Shown: positions 51,631 through 62,177, numbered from the stretch's first letter. The stretch: 64,000 nt of DNA from CAYQLY01 sp964418605 (GCA_964418605.1 CAYQLY010000008.1:1-64000); one strand, 5' to 3'. The notes: a model not told the origin generated them from the sequence alone. A program made the numbers and translations.

Positions 51631-53802
51631 ATGAATATAAAAATCAGATATCATGTTCTGTTATTTTTGCTTTTACGAAGCGGTTATTACATAATTGCAC
51701 AGCCTACTGATCGATGTGGTACGTCCAAGGTGGTAGATCCTTCATTTGAGAAGTGGGTAAAGACTAAAATAGAATGGAAAAATACCGTTTCTAAATTTTT
51801 AAAAACAACAGAGGCAGTTTATAAAATTCCTATAGTTGTACATATTCTGCATCAAGGCGAGCCAATAGGTGTAGGAACTAATTTGTCAGAGGAGCAAATT
51901 CTTTCTCAGATGGCTATTCTTAATCAAGATTACCGCAGGCTTAATCCTGATGCTTCTAAAACTCCCGCTTTGTTTCAAGGTGTGGCAGCAGATACATATA
52001 TCGAGTTTGAACTAGCCAAACAAGATCCGTATGGAGCTCCAACCAATGGTATTGTTCGTGTACGAAACCCTCGTCAAGGATGGTTTTTTCAAGAAGGACC
52101 TATTTTAAAACAAGTCAGTTATTGGCCTGCTGAAAACTATTTAAATATTTGGATTACACCTATAGAAAATGCAGTACTGGGCTTTGCTGATTTGCCCGTG
52201 TCTGATAAAGTAGGAGGATTAGAAGAAAGTGTGGACAGTCGTATTGAAGGTGTTGTTATTGATTATCGGTTTTGGGGAATTGGAGGTTCGGCCAAACAAG
52301 GAACTTCTGGCCGAACAGCAACTCATGAAATAGGGCACTATTTAGGATTAAGACATATTTGGGGGGATCCGCCGAGTGGAAAAAGTGGATGTGATTACGA
52401 TGATTTTTGTAATGATACGCCAAGAGCTTCTGACCCTCATTTTGATTGTCCTGTTAATCCAATTAATTCATGCAGTGGAAATACTCCCATGTATCAAAAC
52501 TATATGGATTATACGGGAGATAAATGCATGAACTTATTTACGAGTGATCAGAAAACTCGAATGCGTATTATTTTAGAAAATAGTCCGCGTCGAAAAAGTT
52601 TACTTACCTCTTCTGCACTTAGTGCTCCTCTTATTACCCAAAACGATGCTGCGATTATAAGTATGTCTCAACCAGGTAATTTTATCTGTGAAAATGAAGT
52701 TTATCCAAAAATTGTAGTCAGAAATATGGGTGCATCTTCTCTTAATGCACTAACCATTACATGCTTAGTTAATAATCAACCTGCCTTTGATTTTAAATCA
52801 GCACTTTCTCTAGAGGCTTATGAGTTTGCAGAAATTGATTGCCCTCTTTTAAAGTTAAATAATGGTCCGGGGTCATATAAATTAAAAATGGTTCTTAAAA
52901 ACCCAAATGATGCTCAAGATGAAAGAGTAAGTAATGATACTATGACATTTACTATTCAACTTTGTCAGGAAGCAATACTCCCTTTAGTGGAAAAGTTTAA
53001 TAGTATGCCATCTACTTGGAATCTGTCCCCAACATCATCAACAAACTGGGATATAAAAGAAGAACAAGGAAATGGTCTGAATAATAAAGCTTTATTTTTG
53101 AATTTAACCACTAAAAAACAAGGTGAATTAAATGTATTGTTAACACCTTATATTAATCTTGAAAATGTAACGGAATCAAGTCTTTCATTTAAATATGCCT
53201 ATACGTATAAGGCTTCCACATCGAATCCGGGGGATAAATTACTACTTCTTGTATCTGGTGATTGTGGATCTAATTTCAGTGATCCTATTTTTCTAAAATC
53301 AGGATCTGAATTAGAAACAGCTAATCCGACAAATATGCCCTTTATTCCATCTAAAGCAACAGAGTGGAAAACAGTTTGCATAGATTTATCGCCATTTAAA
53401 GGAATAAATCATTTTCGTGTTGCCTTTGCAACTGTCGGTGGAGGAGGCGGTAATGCATTGTATATAGATGATGTGGAATTGCAAAAAACAATTCCTGTGG
53501 GATGCCTTAAACCTACTCACGTTGAGATTCCAGTTGAACCAGTGGTCATATTAGCGGATGATATTGACGTATATCCTAATCCTGCAGATGATCACCTTTA
53601 TATAAAATTAAATAAATACATCTCAGAAAAAATAGATATAACCGTATATACCAGCCTTGGAAAAGAAATCTTCAGTCAATATATAATTATAAATGCACCA
53701 ATAGCTGAACTTCCTATTAGTGAATGGGCGAGTGGAGTTTATTTTATTAAAGTAATAGTACCAGGTAAAAAGTCAATCATAAAAAGTTTTATCAAACTAT
53801 AG
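51631..53802 (+). CDS. Secreted M43-family metalloprotease (cytophagalysin-like) with T9SS tail
   Basis: 723 residues. A signal peptide (HVLLFLLLRSGYYIIAQ) and short pro-region (YKIPIVVHILHQGEPIG) precede the M43 catalytic domain. The zinc site is TATHEIGHYLGLRHIWGD (HExxHxxGxxH), and the Met-turn methionine follows in YQNYMDY. Residues about 335-440 form a CARDB-like beta domain. A domain at about 445-620 resembles a lectin-like jelly roll (PYINLENVTESSLSFKYAYTY, NALYIDDVEL). The end is a T9SS type A domain (IDVYPNPADDHLYI...GVYFIKVI). Its ATG abuts the mrp stop. Confidence 0.9.
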   Translation: MNIKIRYHVLLFLLLRSGYYIIAQPTDRCGTSKVVDPSFEKWVKTKIEWKNTVSKFLKTTEAVYKIPIVVHILHQGEPIGVGTNLSEEQILSQMAILNQDYRRLNPDASKTPALFQGVAADTYIEFELAKQDPYGAPTNGIVRVRNPRQGWFFQEGPILKQVSYWPAENYLNIWITPIENAVLGFADLPVSDKVGGLEESVDSRIEGVVIDYRFWGIGGSAKQGTSGRTATHEIGHYLGLRHIWGDPPSGKSGCDYDDFCNDTPRASDPHFDCPVNPINSCSGNTPMYQNYMDYTGDKCMNLFTSDQKTRMRIILENSPRRKSLLTSSALSAPLITQNDAAIISMSQPGNFICENEVYPKIVVRNMGASSLNALTITCLVNNQPAFDFKSALSLEAYEFAEIDCPLLKLNNGPGSYKLKMVLKNPNDAQDERVSNDTMTFTIQLCQEAILPLVEKFNSMPSTWNLSPTSSTNWDIKEEQGNGLNNKALFLNLTTKKQGELNVLLTPYINLENVTESSLSFKYAYTYKASTSNPGDKLLLLVSGDCGSNFSDPIFLKSGSELETANPTNMPFIPSKATEWKTVCIDLSPFKGINHFRVAFATVGGGGGNALYIDDVELQKTIPVGCLKPTHVEIPVEPVVILADDIDVYPNPADDHLYIKLNKYISEKIDITVYTSLGKEIFSQYIIINAPIAELPISEWASGVYFIKVIVPGKKSIIKSFIKL

Positions 53803-53804
53803 CT

Positions 53805-55907
53805 ATGGGATTACACGTAGGCGGTATTTATGTTGAGGTAACTAAAAAAGAAATTACTCAAAAAACTGTAACTGATTTTATACGTGAATATTGGGTAAAG
53901 CTGGGAGCAAAAGAAAGCAATAAAGATTCTTTGCAATTTGATTCACTTGGCCTTGAAAAAACAGGATTACTTGGATTTGCAATATGTCCAAAAAAGAAAG
54001 ACATATCAGGGAAAAATTGGATTGGTATTTATGATAGTGAACGATACCGTGCTGATCCGGCACTAGCTCGTGCTTTGGCTATTCATTTTGATACGGATGT
54101 TTGGTTTTATGAAATCACTGATAGTGTTAACCAAGCGTATATTAAAAAGTATGGTAAAAAAGAAGAAGTAGTCAAAAATTACGATAAAGTATTAGAAAAA
54201 GTAGAATCGTTTCCTTATCCTTTGCTTTATTTTAGTGAACTAAAAAATATACCTGATAACGAACTTAGTGCGTTTTCGTTTTTAGCATTTGAAGAAATTC
54301 CTTTTAGACCCAAAGCGCAATATTCAGGGCCTAGTGTAGAGCGATTAGATACCAATGCAATTATTATTAAAGCAAAAGAATATGCTGCATCTTTGAATGC
54401 AGATGAACTTATTAAACTAGTTGATAATGTTCATGTGTATTATGATGTCATTGATGATGCTATGGAAAATGCAAATCTTCTAGATCCTAAACAGTTAGCT
54501 TTTATTTATAAATTAGCTCCGCCACTTGTTAAAAGAGAAAAATCTTTTTGTGCGATGCTTGAAGCAGCTCTTCGTATGAAAGATGAGGCTCTTTTTGAAA
54601 AAGCTGTAAATGTTATGAATGACTATCGACTGTATACATTAGAGCGTCGTGCTTTAGAATTAGTTGATAAGGAACCTTATATAGCCTTTCGATTAATTGA
54701 AGCTGGATTAATGCGAGTTAATTATGAGGATACACGGGTGTTTAATAATGCTGTATATATTTTAGATCGTACAGCAGATCATACCGGCATCTCTGCAGAG
54801 CGTCTTAATTTATTTTTAGAAAAGGCCTATCAGGCGGGACCTCAAAATCCCTCGATCTTACATAATCTAGCTTGTGTTTATGTAAAAATAAAAATGTATG
54901 ACAAAGCCTTACAATGTGTGGAAGATGCTGTAAAGTACGGCTATAGTTTAATAGATAAATTAAAAGAAGATAGTGATTTAAGTCCTATTAAATCAGATGT
55001 ACGATTTAAAAAAGCGTTTGAACAAAAAATAATTATAAACTCATTGGATCATTTAAAAATGATCCGCACTTACGGAAAAAAACAAGTTGCTTGGATTACA
55101 CCAACGATTGGATTGCATCTGTATTTTAAAAAAGACAAAGCCCGAACAGGCGCTGCTGATTTGCTTGAGCAACTAGTAGAGCAATTTCCAGAAATGTTTT
55201 TGTACTATCTTCCATCAGGCTATCTTAATCTTTCACCTACCAAAAAAGGAAAAGTAAAGCGAGATATAACCTTGCTTCGTAAAGGTGGTGCAAAATATGG
55301 CTATTCAATATACTATAATGCACTGGATGATGGTGGTGCTGCTGATCAACGAATACTTATTGAATTAGATGATGAATTTGATGGAGAAGTTACAGTTCAT
55401 TTGCCTATAGATTTAGTTAAAGAACCTCAAAAATTATATCAGCGTTTGATTAATTATGCATCTTTACTTCCATTTGAGGTAGGTAGTGCGGGCTATTCTT
55501 TCTCTGTACAGTATGAGGGCAATGGATGTGCTGCTGAAGAAAATTTATTTCGTCTTTTGGAAAGCTATTGGGGGTTTACTACTTCTCAAAAAAGTCTTCA
55601 TCGTATTCCTAAAGCAGAATTTATAGTACCTAACTGGCTTACTTTTTTAAGTCATGAACAAACCAAAAAAATAAATTTAAAAGAGTTGCCTTCAAATATC
55701 GTACATAAGCTTACTAATAAAGGAGTTGTTATTCAAGCAGCTGAAAAACCTTTTGTAGGGATTTCTACTAATCCAAGTGATTTAGGTTTGTTTCCTCAAG
55801 TGGTAAAAGTCTTAGAGCCCTTATTGCCATTTCCTAAAAAATCGAATGTTGATATCGTTTTAGATCTTCAAGCGAATATTTTACAAAAGATAAAGATACT
55901 AAGCTAA
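53805..55907 (+). CDS. 700-residue three-part protein: unknown N-domain, TPR-like middle, DUF3396/immunity-like C-domain
   Basis: No signal peptide. Residues 1-185 form an unrecognised alpha/beta domain (LLGFAICPKKK, WIGIYDSERYRADPALARALAIHF, VWFYEITDSVNQAYIKKYG). Residues about 185-405 are helical and end in a TPR end-of-group unit (LHNLACVYVKIKMYDKALQCVEDAVKYGY). Residues about 420-700 (FIVPNWLTFLSHEQ, VVIQAAEKPFVGIST, KVLEPLLPF) recall DUF3396, a family linked to type VI immunity proteins. This last assignment is from pattern memory. The gene starts 2 bases after the secreted M43 protease gene, so they are co-expressed. Confidence 0.6.
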   Translation: MGLHVGGIYVEVTKKEITQKTVTDFIREYWVKLGAKESNKDSLQFDSLGLEKTGLLGFAICPKKKDISGKNWIGIYDSERYRADPALARALAIHFDTDVWFYEITDSVNQAYIKKYGKKEEVVKNYDKVLEKVESFPYPLLYFSELKNIPDNELSAFSFLAFEEIPFRPKAQYSGPSVERLDTNAIIIKAKEYAASLNADELIKLVDNVHVYYDVIDDAMENANLLDPKQLAFIYKLAPPLVKREKSFCAMLEAALRMKDEALFEKAVNVMNDYRLYTLERRALELVDKEPYIAFRLIEAGLMRVNYEDTRVFNNAVYILDRTADHTGISAERLNLFLEKAYQAGPQNPSILHNLACVYVKIKMYDKALQCVEDAVKYGYSLIDKLKEDSDLSPIKSDVRFKKAFEQKIIINSLDHLKMIRTYGKKQVAWITPTIGLHLYFKKDKARTGAADLLEQLVEQFPEMFLYYLPSGYLNLSPTKKGKVKRDITLLRKGGAKYGYSIYYNALDDGGAADQRILIELDDEFDGEVTVHLPIDLVKEPQKLYQRLINYASLLPFEVGSAGYSFSVQYEGNGCAAEENLFRLLESYWGFTTSQKSLHRIPKAEFIVPNWLTFLSHEQTKKINLKELPSNIVHKLTNKGVVIQAAEKPFVGISTNPSDLGLFPQVVKVLEPLLPFPKKSNVDIVLDLQANILQKIKILS

Positions 55908-55964
55908 TATATAGAAAAACGCACGCTAATTATTTTAACCTGTCTTTTCCTATTCAATTAAAAT

Positions 55965-56288
55965 TTATAAATGTGTTTTAATTTTTTCAGCCAACACACT
56001 TTTACTCGCTGTGCCGACATGTTTTTCTACCACTTTTCCATCTTTGAAAATTAATAATGTAGGGATATTACGAACCCCAAATTGTGTAGGTGTAGTAGGA
56101 TTGGCATCGACATCCATTTTGCCTATAATTGCTTTTCCTTCAAATTCAGCTGCTAGCTCTTCAATAATCGGTGCTATCATTAAGCATGGTCCACACCATG
56201 ATGCCCAAAAATCAACAAGGATTGGCTGATTTGTTTTTTTAATAATTTCGTCAAAATTTTTATCGGTTATTTCTGTTGCTTTTCCCAT
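55965..56288 (-). CDS. trxA: Thioredoxin
   Basis: 107 residues, the classical size. The active site is FWASWCGPCLMIAP and the cis-proline loop is NIPTLLIFKDGK. It is the general cytoplasmic disulfide reductant, recycled by the TrxB encoded at 62742-63680. The gene is monocistronic, between the 700-residue protein gene (convergent) and dnaE, which is on the same strand upstream. Confidence 0.94.
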   Translation of the reverse strand: MGKATEITDKNFDEIIKKTNQPILVDFWASWCGPCLMIAPIIEELAAEFEGKAIIGKMDVDANPTTPTQFGVRNIPTLLIFKDGKVVEKHVGTASKSVLAEKIKTHL

Positions 56289-56352
56289 AAATTAGAATGG
56301 CTAAAAATGTATTTACAATAATAATAAATTAATAGAGGAAATAATAGAGCAA

Positions 56353-59300
56353 TCAAATTCCTAGTTTAATATCAACCCCGCTGAGCTTAGAAAGCTCACT
56401 AACAACCGTATTGGATAGGGCTACTTTATATTTTTTGGAAAATAAATCAATATATAAGTTTTCCCGCCCATCATATACGCTTATTTTTAGGTAGTGTGTG
56501 CCTGGATGAGCTTGAACAATTTCTTCTAGCAGATGAATGGTGTGATTCTGAATAGCATGAATATCGATGTTAACTATAAGTTCTTTAGCTAGTTTTTCTT
56601 TTATTTCATTCAAAAGCTGAATATGGTGTGGGCGTAATTCCCAGCGGTCTTCCATATTATAGCGCGGTTGTACTTTCCCTTTTACATATAAAAATTCTCC
56701 AGGAACTAATAAATGGTTTAGTTTTAAATAATCTTCTCCAAAGAGAGCTAGCTGTATACTTGTTGTATAGTCTTCTAATGTAAATAAGCCAAAGGATCTT
56801 CCATTTTTTCCTTGTCGTATTTGTACATTAGATACAATGCCTGCTACAGCGATGTCTTTATTTTTATAATTTTCAATAGCATTAAGCGCGCATGTGCAAA
56901 AACTGGTAAGTTCTAATTTATAGTGATCAAGCGGATGGCCTGATATATAAAAACCAACCATTTCTTTTTCATACGTTAATTTTTGATAGGCATTCCATGG
57001 TTCACAAATCGGTATTTTAGGTAGGCCGATAGATTCTTGTCCACCTTCTCCAAACAAAGAATGTTGTATAGAATTTTTATTCGATTGGTAGGTTGACCCA
57101 TAGCGTACTATTTTTTCAATGAATGTTCCGTTTGAATCAACATCATGAAAGTATTGAGCACGATGAATATCCGTAAAACAATCAAAAGCACCTGCCTGAG
57201 CGAGGCATTCAAATGTTTTTTTATTAACAGTTCGTAGATTCACACGCCTAGCAAAATCAAAAATATCTTGAAATTTACCATTCTCTGTTCGCTCAGAGAT
57301 AATAGCTTGCACTGCAGCTTCTCCGGCACCTTTGATAGCACCTAATCCAAAACGGATTTTACCTTCTTGATTCACATCAAAATATTCTGAACTTTCATTA
57401 ATATCTGGGCCTAAAACAAGAATTGAAAGACGTTTGCACTCATCGATGAAATAGGTGATTTTATCTAAGTTACTCATGTTGTGAGTAAGCACAGCTGCCA
57501 TGTATTCGCCAGGATAATTGGCTTTTAGATAAGCTGTTTGATAAGCAACCACAGAATAGGCAGCGGAGTGGGAGCGGTTAAATCCGTATTCAGCGAAGCG
57601 CTCCATTAAATTAAATACTTCTTCTGCTTTTTCATTTGATATCTGGTGTTTTTCAGCAGCTCCTTTTACAAAACGATCGCGTTCTTTGGCCATTTTTTCA
57701 CGATCTTTTTTACCCATTGCCCGACGAAGCAAATCAGCTTGACCTAATGTATAGCCTCCTAGAATTTGAGCTGCTTGCATGATCTGTTCTTGATAGACCA
57801 TTATACCATAGGTGTTTTTTAAGATAGGTTCTAAGAGCTCATGAGGATAATCTACTTTTTCTTTACCATGTTTACGATCAATAAAGTTAGGAATGAATTG
57901 AAGAGGACCAGGTCTATACAAAGCATTCATCGCAATGAGATCTTCAATATCTGTTGGTTTTAAATCACGTAGGTAAAGCTGCATACCTTCAGACTCAAAT
58001 TGAAATGTACCTGCTGTATCTCCACGTTGGTAAAGTTCAAATGTTTTAGGGTCATTAAGTGGAATATCTTCTATGCTAATTTCTTGATCATGATTTTTTT
58101 TAATCAGTTGGATAGCATATTGGATGATGGTCAATGTTTTCAGGCCTAGAAAATCCATTTTTAGCATCCCTGCTTCTTCAATGTATTTTCCATCAAATTG
58201 GGTTACCAGTAAGTTAGACTCTTTCGATGTACATACCGGAATATAATCTGTTAAGTCATTAGGAGCAATAATTATTCCGGCTGCATGTATGCCTGTATTT
58301 CGAATCGAACCTTCTAGTTTTTCAGCTAATTGAATAGTATGACTTTTAATATCATTTCCTTTTTTGAGCTCACGCAACTCTTCAACTTGCTCCAACGCAT
58401 TTTGTAATGTAATACCCAGTCCATCTGGCACCAACTTTGTCAATGCATTGGCCTCTGGAAGAGGTAAATCTAAAACGCGAGCTACATCTCGAATGGATGA
58501 TTTCGCAGCCATTGAACCAAACGTGATAATTTGAGCAACTTGATTTTTGCCATATTTTTCTACTACATAATCAATGACTTTATCTCTGCCTTCATCATCA
58601 AAGTCAATATCAATATCAGGCATAGAGATACGTTCAGGATTTAAGAAACGTTCAAAAAGTAAATTATATGCAATTGGATCTATATTCGTGATGCCGATAC
58701 AATAGGCTACCGCTGATCCTGCTGCTGAACCTCTACCTGGGCCAACAGCTACACCTAAATTTCTACCTGCTGCAATAAAATCTTGGACAATTAAAAAATA
58801 ACCTGCAAAACCCATGGTTTTAATCACGCTTAATTCATGGGTTAAGCGTTCTTCAAGTTCACTGGTTATCTCTTTATATCTTCTCTTGGCTCCGTTGAAT
58901 GTTAAATGCTTCAAATAGTCATCTTCACTTGTAAAACCTGCAGGAAGAGTAAAGTTTGGGAGTAAAATATCACGTTTTAAGTGAGGTGGTGTAATCTTAT
59001 CTACGATTTCATTGGTATGATCTATGGCTTCAGGCAAATCGCTAAAAAGTTTGATCATCTCCTGTTGTGTTTTGAAATAAAACTGATTATTTGGAAAACC
59101 AAAACGATAGCCTTTTCCTTCACCAACAGGAGTAGATTTTAATTCACCTGTATTTACACAAAGTAAAATATCATGCGCATTCGAATCTTCTTGATCAATA
59201 TAATGAGAATCATTAGTAGCAATTATTTTTACACCATATTTGGCAGCGAATTTTACAAGAACGCGATTAATCTTATCTTGATCCTCTAGTTTATGGCGTT

Positions 59301-59829
59301 GTAATTCTACGTAGTAATCTTCTCCAAAAATATCTAACCACCATTTGAACAATTTTTCAGCTTCTTGTTCTCCTTTATTTAATATCGCTTGAGGTACCTC
59401 AGCTCCAATACAGCATGTGGTTGCTATTAACCCTTTATGGTATTTCAGAATTAATTCTTTATCAATCCGAGGCCACTTACTATACATCCCTTCGATATAA
59501 CCCAATGAACAAAGTTTGGATAGATTTTTATACCCTTCTTGATCTTTGGCTAGTAAAAGCTGATGATACCGATTGTCTTTTAATTCTTTTGTGAATTCTT
59601 TTTTAAACCGATCTTGAACAATATAAAATTCACATCCCACAATAGGTTTAATATTATACTTGTTAGCTTCAGCTACAAATCGAAAAGCCCCAAACATATT
59701 GCCATGATCCGTCAGTGCAACAGCCCTCATATTGTCGGCTTGGGCTTTTTTGAAAAGGGCAGTAATATCCGCAGCCCCATCTAAAAGTGAATACTGTGTA
59801 TGGCAATGTAAATGCGTAAATTGAGGCAT
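56353..59829 (-). CDS. dnaE: DNA polymerase III subunit alpha
   Basis: 1158 residues. This is the replicative polymerase. It has an N-terminal PHP domain (HLHCHTQYSLLDGAADI, ALTDHGNMFG) and the palm domain with the catalytic aspartates in MPDIDIDFDDEGRD. Also seen are AVGPGRGSAAGSAVAYC, the fingers region with RRAMGKKDREKM, EYGFNRSHSAAYSVVAYQTAYLKANYP, and a C-terminal OB fold (IAVAGIVSNVQIRQGKNG). The ATG at 59829 was chosen because the reading frame upstream begins with a TTG, is not conserved, and lies beyond the promoter. It is divergent from ppk1. Confidence 0.95.
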   Translation of the reverse strand: MPQFTHLHCHTQYSLLDGAADITALFKKAQADNMRAVALTDHGNMFGAFRFVAEANKYNIKPIVGCEFYIVQDRFKKEFTKELKDNRYHQLLLAKDQEGYKNLSKLCSLGYIEGMYSKWPRIDKELILKYHKGLIATTCCIGAEVPQAILNKGEQEAEKLFKWWLDIFGEDYYVELQRHKLEDQDKINRVLVKFAAKYGVKIIATNDSHYIDQEDSNAHDILLCVNTGELKSTPVGEGKGYRFGFPNNQFYFKTQQEMIKLFSDLPEAIDHTNEIVDKITPPHLKRDILLPNFTLPAGFTSEDDYLKHLTFNGAKRRYKEITSELEERLTHELSVIKTMGFAGYFLIVQDFIAAGRNLGVAVGPGRGSAAGSAVAYCIGITNIDPIAYNLLFERFLNPERISMPDIDIDFDDEGRDKVIDYVVEKYGKNQVAQIITFGSMAAKSSIRDVARVLDLPLPEANALTKLVPDGLGITLQNALEQVEELRELKKGNDIKSHTIQLAEKLEGSIRNTGIHAAGIIIAPNDLTDYIPVCTSKESNLLVTQFDGKYIEEAGMLKMDFLGLKTLTIIQYAIQLIKKNHDQEISIEDIPLNDPKTFELYQRGDTAGTFQFESEGMQLYLRDLKPTDIEDLIAMNALYRPGPLQFIPNFIDRKHGKEKVDYPHELLEPILKNTYGIMVYQEQIMQAAQILGGYTLGQADLLRRAMGKKDREKMAKERDRFVKGAAEKHQISNEKAEEVFNLMERFAEYGFNRSHSAAYSVVAYQTAYLKANYPGEYMAAVLTHNMSNLDKITYFIDECKRLSILVLGPDINESSEYFDVNQEGKIRFGLGAIKGAGEAAVQAIISERTENGKFQDIFDFARRVNLRTVNKKTFECLAQAGAFDCFTDIHRAQYFHDVDSNGTFIEKIVRYGSTYQSNKNSIQHSLFGEGGQESIGLPKIPICEPWNAYQKLTYEKEMVGFYISGHPLDHYKLELTSFCTCALNAIENYKNKDIAVAGIVSNVQIRQGKNGRSFGLFTLEDYTTSIQLALFGEDYLKLNHLLVPGEFLYVKGKVQPRYNMEDRWELRPHHIQLLNEIKEKLAKELIVNIDIHAIQNHTIHLLEEIVQAHPGTHYLKISVYDGRENLYIDLFSKKYKVALSNTVVSELSKLSGVDIKLGI

Positions 59830-59844
59830 AAGGGAAGAACTCTG

Positions 59845-59852
59845 CAAAAATA
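59845..59852 (-). promoter_or_regulatory. Bacteroidota -7 box of dnaE
   Basis: On the minus strand TATTTTTG followed by C matches TAnnTTTG perfectly, 15 bases before the dnaE ATG. Confidence 0.5.
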
Positions 59853-59930
59853 ACAAGCTTTTCACTCTTTTTAGCCTATTTAAAAACAATAATTTACAAG
59901 CCAGACGTGTTTTTAATCAGATAAGAATTG

Positions 59931-59938
59931 TATTTTTG
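59931..59938 (+). promoter_or_regulatory. Bacteroidota -7 box of ppk1
   Basis: TATTTTTG matches TAnnTTTG perfectly, 27 bases before the ppk1 ATG. With the box at 59845-59852 it makes a divergent dnaE/ppk1 promoter region of about 80 bases. Confidence 0.5.
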
Positions 59939-59965
59939 ACCCATTCCTTCTTTTTAATAGGCTCT

Positions 59966-62062
59966 ATGCAAGATAAAATCAATAGTTTAATTGAACAGAG
60001 CAATTTCATCAGCCGTGATTTAAGCTGGCTGAAATTCAATGAGCGTGTTTTAGATCAAGCTAGAAATGAGGCTAAAAACATCATTGAGCGGCTTCGATTT
60101 TTAACAATTACAGCTTCTAATTTGGATGAATTCTGTATGATTCGTGTGGGAAGTTTATATAACTACCTTGACTATAATAAGGAACGAATGGACTATTCTG
60201 GATTGAGAGAAATTCCTTTCCGGTTAAAACTACTTCAAACCATTCAGTCTTTTTCTCAAGAGCAAAATGATTTATTTAAAAACATACTTCTTCCACGGTG
60301 TGAAGAGAATGGATTTAAGATTACATCGATGCTGGAATTAGAAGAAGAGAATAGAGCGAAAGCTAATCGGTATTTTGATAAAACCATTTTTCCTATGCTT
60401 ACGCCAATGGTTTTTGATACGTTTCATGTATTTCCTGTTTTGATGAATAAGACGCTTATTCTTGGTGTGGTGACTAAAGCGTCCGGTGATGAAAAAGAAC
60501 AACGAAAACTATCCTTTGTACAAATTCCTCAAAATATTCCGCGATTTTATGAAATAGATCAAGATAATACCATTCTCTTTATTCCTATTGAAGACATTAT
60601 TCGATGGAATATAACGAAGCTATTTAAAAATATTGAAATCATGGATACCACACTCTTTCGGATTACACGAAATGGGGATTTCAGTTTAGATGAGTTGGAT
60701 GATGTGGATACAGATTTTATCGATGAGATTAAACGCAAACTAAAAACTCGTCGAACAGGACGCGTGGTTCGTGTTGAAATAGAAAAAAAATATTCCAAAT
60801 GGATGATGAAAATCCTGATGAAAAAATGGGAGATCGATGAAAACAATTTATTAACCTCAGATACGCTCATTGATTTCACAGGACTCAATCAACTGTTTTC
60901 CCATCACGAGTTTAAGGATAAAATTTTAATACATAATCCCATACCACCGATAAGTTATCCTCCAGGTGGCAATGAAGAGTTGTTTACTTATTTGAAAAAG
61001 AAAGATATTCTATTACATCATCCATACAATAGTATGGAGCCTGTATTATATCTATTAGAAAAAGCAGCAGAAGATCCGGATGTATTAGCAATCAAGCTTA
61101 CGATCTATCGATTAGCTAAAGAGTCACGTGTCACGAATGCACTTCTTAAAGCAGCAGAAAATGGAAAACACGTATCTGTACTTTTTGAAATCAAAGCACG
61201 GTTTGATGAAGAACGTAATATTCAAGAAGCAGAACGTTTACAAAAAGCAGGTTGCTTCGTGATTTATGGTATAGGCAGCATTAAGACGCATACTAAATTA
61301 TTAATGATTGTGCGAAAGGATGGTGAGAAAATTATACGGTATGTACACTTGTCAAGTGGCAATTATAATGAAGATACCACGCGTATGTATACCGATATGG
61401 GAATCTTAACAACCAATGAGACCTATGCGCATGACATCGCTGATTTTTTTAATGTTATCACCGGCCACTCCATACCTAATGCCTATACGTATTTACTAAC
61501 CGCCCCGCATGATTTAAGAAGTCAGCTTATTAACCTCATTCGTCAAGAAGCAGAGCATGCTAAAAAAGGTCTTCCATCTGGTATAGTGATTAAAATTAAC
61601 TCATTGGAAGACAAACGCATCATTGAAGAGCTGTATCAAGCCTCACAAGCAGGAGTGCGCATTAAGTTGATTGTGCGAGGTATTTGTTGTTTGCGTCCTG
61701 GAAGAAATCAATTGAGTGAAAATATTACAGTTGTTTCTATTGTCGGTGATTTTTTAGAACACCTTCGCTGCTATTACTTTCATAATCATGGCGATCCTAA
61801 AATTTACGGAGGCAGTGCTGATATTATGGTCCGTAGCTTTGACCGCCGTATCGAATCCTTGTTTATGATCGCTGATCCTTTCCTTAAACAACAGGCCATA
61901 AATATCTTGTGTTATAATCTAAAAGATAATGTGAATGCTTACCATATGTTGGAAGATGGCAGATATATTAAAAAGCCTCTCGATGGCCAACCACCATTCA
62001 ATATTCATAATGAATTTTTTCATGTGACAGAGGAGGTTATAAAAGAAGCGAGGTTGTTTTAA
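59966..62062 (+). CDS. ppk1: Polyphosphate kinase 1
   Basis: 698 residues. Ppk1 reversibly makes polyphosphate from ATP. The N-terminal domain begins FISRDLSWLKFNERVLDQA. The catalytic C1/C2 domains show HHPYNSMEPVLYLLEKAAEDPDVLAIKLTIYR, the phospho-histidine in IKTHTKLLMIVRK, HLSSGNYNEDTTRMYTD, and RCYYFHNHGDPKIYGGSADIMVRSFDRRIE. The start was set to the ATG at 59966, after a -7 box. A TTG ten codons earlier overlaps that box. It is followed by a strong hairpin terminator. Confidence 0.95.
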   Translation: MQDKINSLIEQSNFISRDLSWLKFNERVLDQARNEAKNIIERLRFLTITASNLDEFCMIRVGSLYNYLDYNKERMDYSGLREIPFRLKLLQTIQSFSQEQNDLFKNILLPRCEENGFKITSMLELEEENRAKANRYFDKTIFPMLTPMVFDTFHVFPVLMNKTLILGVVTKASGDEKEQRKLSFVQIPQNIPRFYEIDQDNTILFIPIEDIIRWNITKLFKNIEIMDTTLFRITRNGDFSLDELDDVDTDFIDEIKRKLKTRRTGRVVRVEIEKKYSKWMMKILMKKWEIDENNLLTSDTLIDFTGLNQLFSHHEFKDKILIHNPIPPISYPPGGNEELFTYLKKKDILLHHPYNSMEPVLYLLEKAAEDPDVLAIKLTIYRLAKESRVTNALLKAAENGKHVSVLFEIKARFDEERNIQEAERLQKAGCFVIYGIGSIKTHTKLLMIVRKDGEKIIRYVHLSSGNYNEDTTRMYTDMGILTTNETYAHDIADFFNVITGHSIPNAYTYLLTAPHDLRSQLINLIRQEAEHAKKGLPSGIVIKINSLEDKRIIEELYQASQAGVRIKLIVRGICCLRPGRNQLSENITVVSIVGDFLEHLRCYYFHNHGDPKIYGGSADIMVRSFDRRIESLFMIADPFLKQQAINILCYNLKDNVNAYHMLEDGRYIKKPLDGQPPFNIHNEFFHVTEEVIKEARLF

Positions 62063-62095
62063 CTTATAACTTATTTTTAACTCTTACTTAAAAAT

Positions 62096-62127
62096 AAAAT
62101 CCCCCTTTAAAAGGGGGATTTTTGTTT
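62096..62127. terminator. Strong bidirectional terminator between ppk1 and the T9SS-tail gene
   Basis: A perfect 12-bp stem (62096-62107 with 62111-62122) has five G-C pairs and a 3-base loop. It is flanked by A and T tracts on both sides, so it can serve ppk1 and the convergent gene ending at 62178. Confidence 0.85.
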
Positions 62128-62177
62128 GATAGATAAAGTTAAATTAGTAAATAAAAGTATCGGTTTTATAAAAGCAG

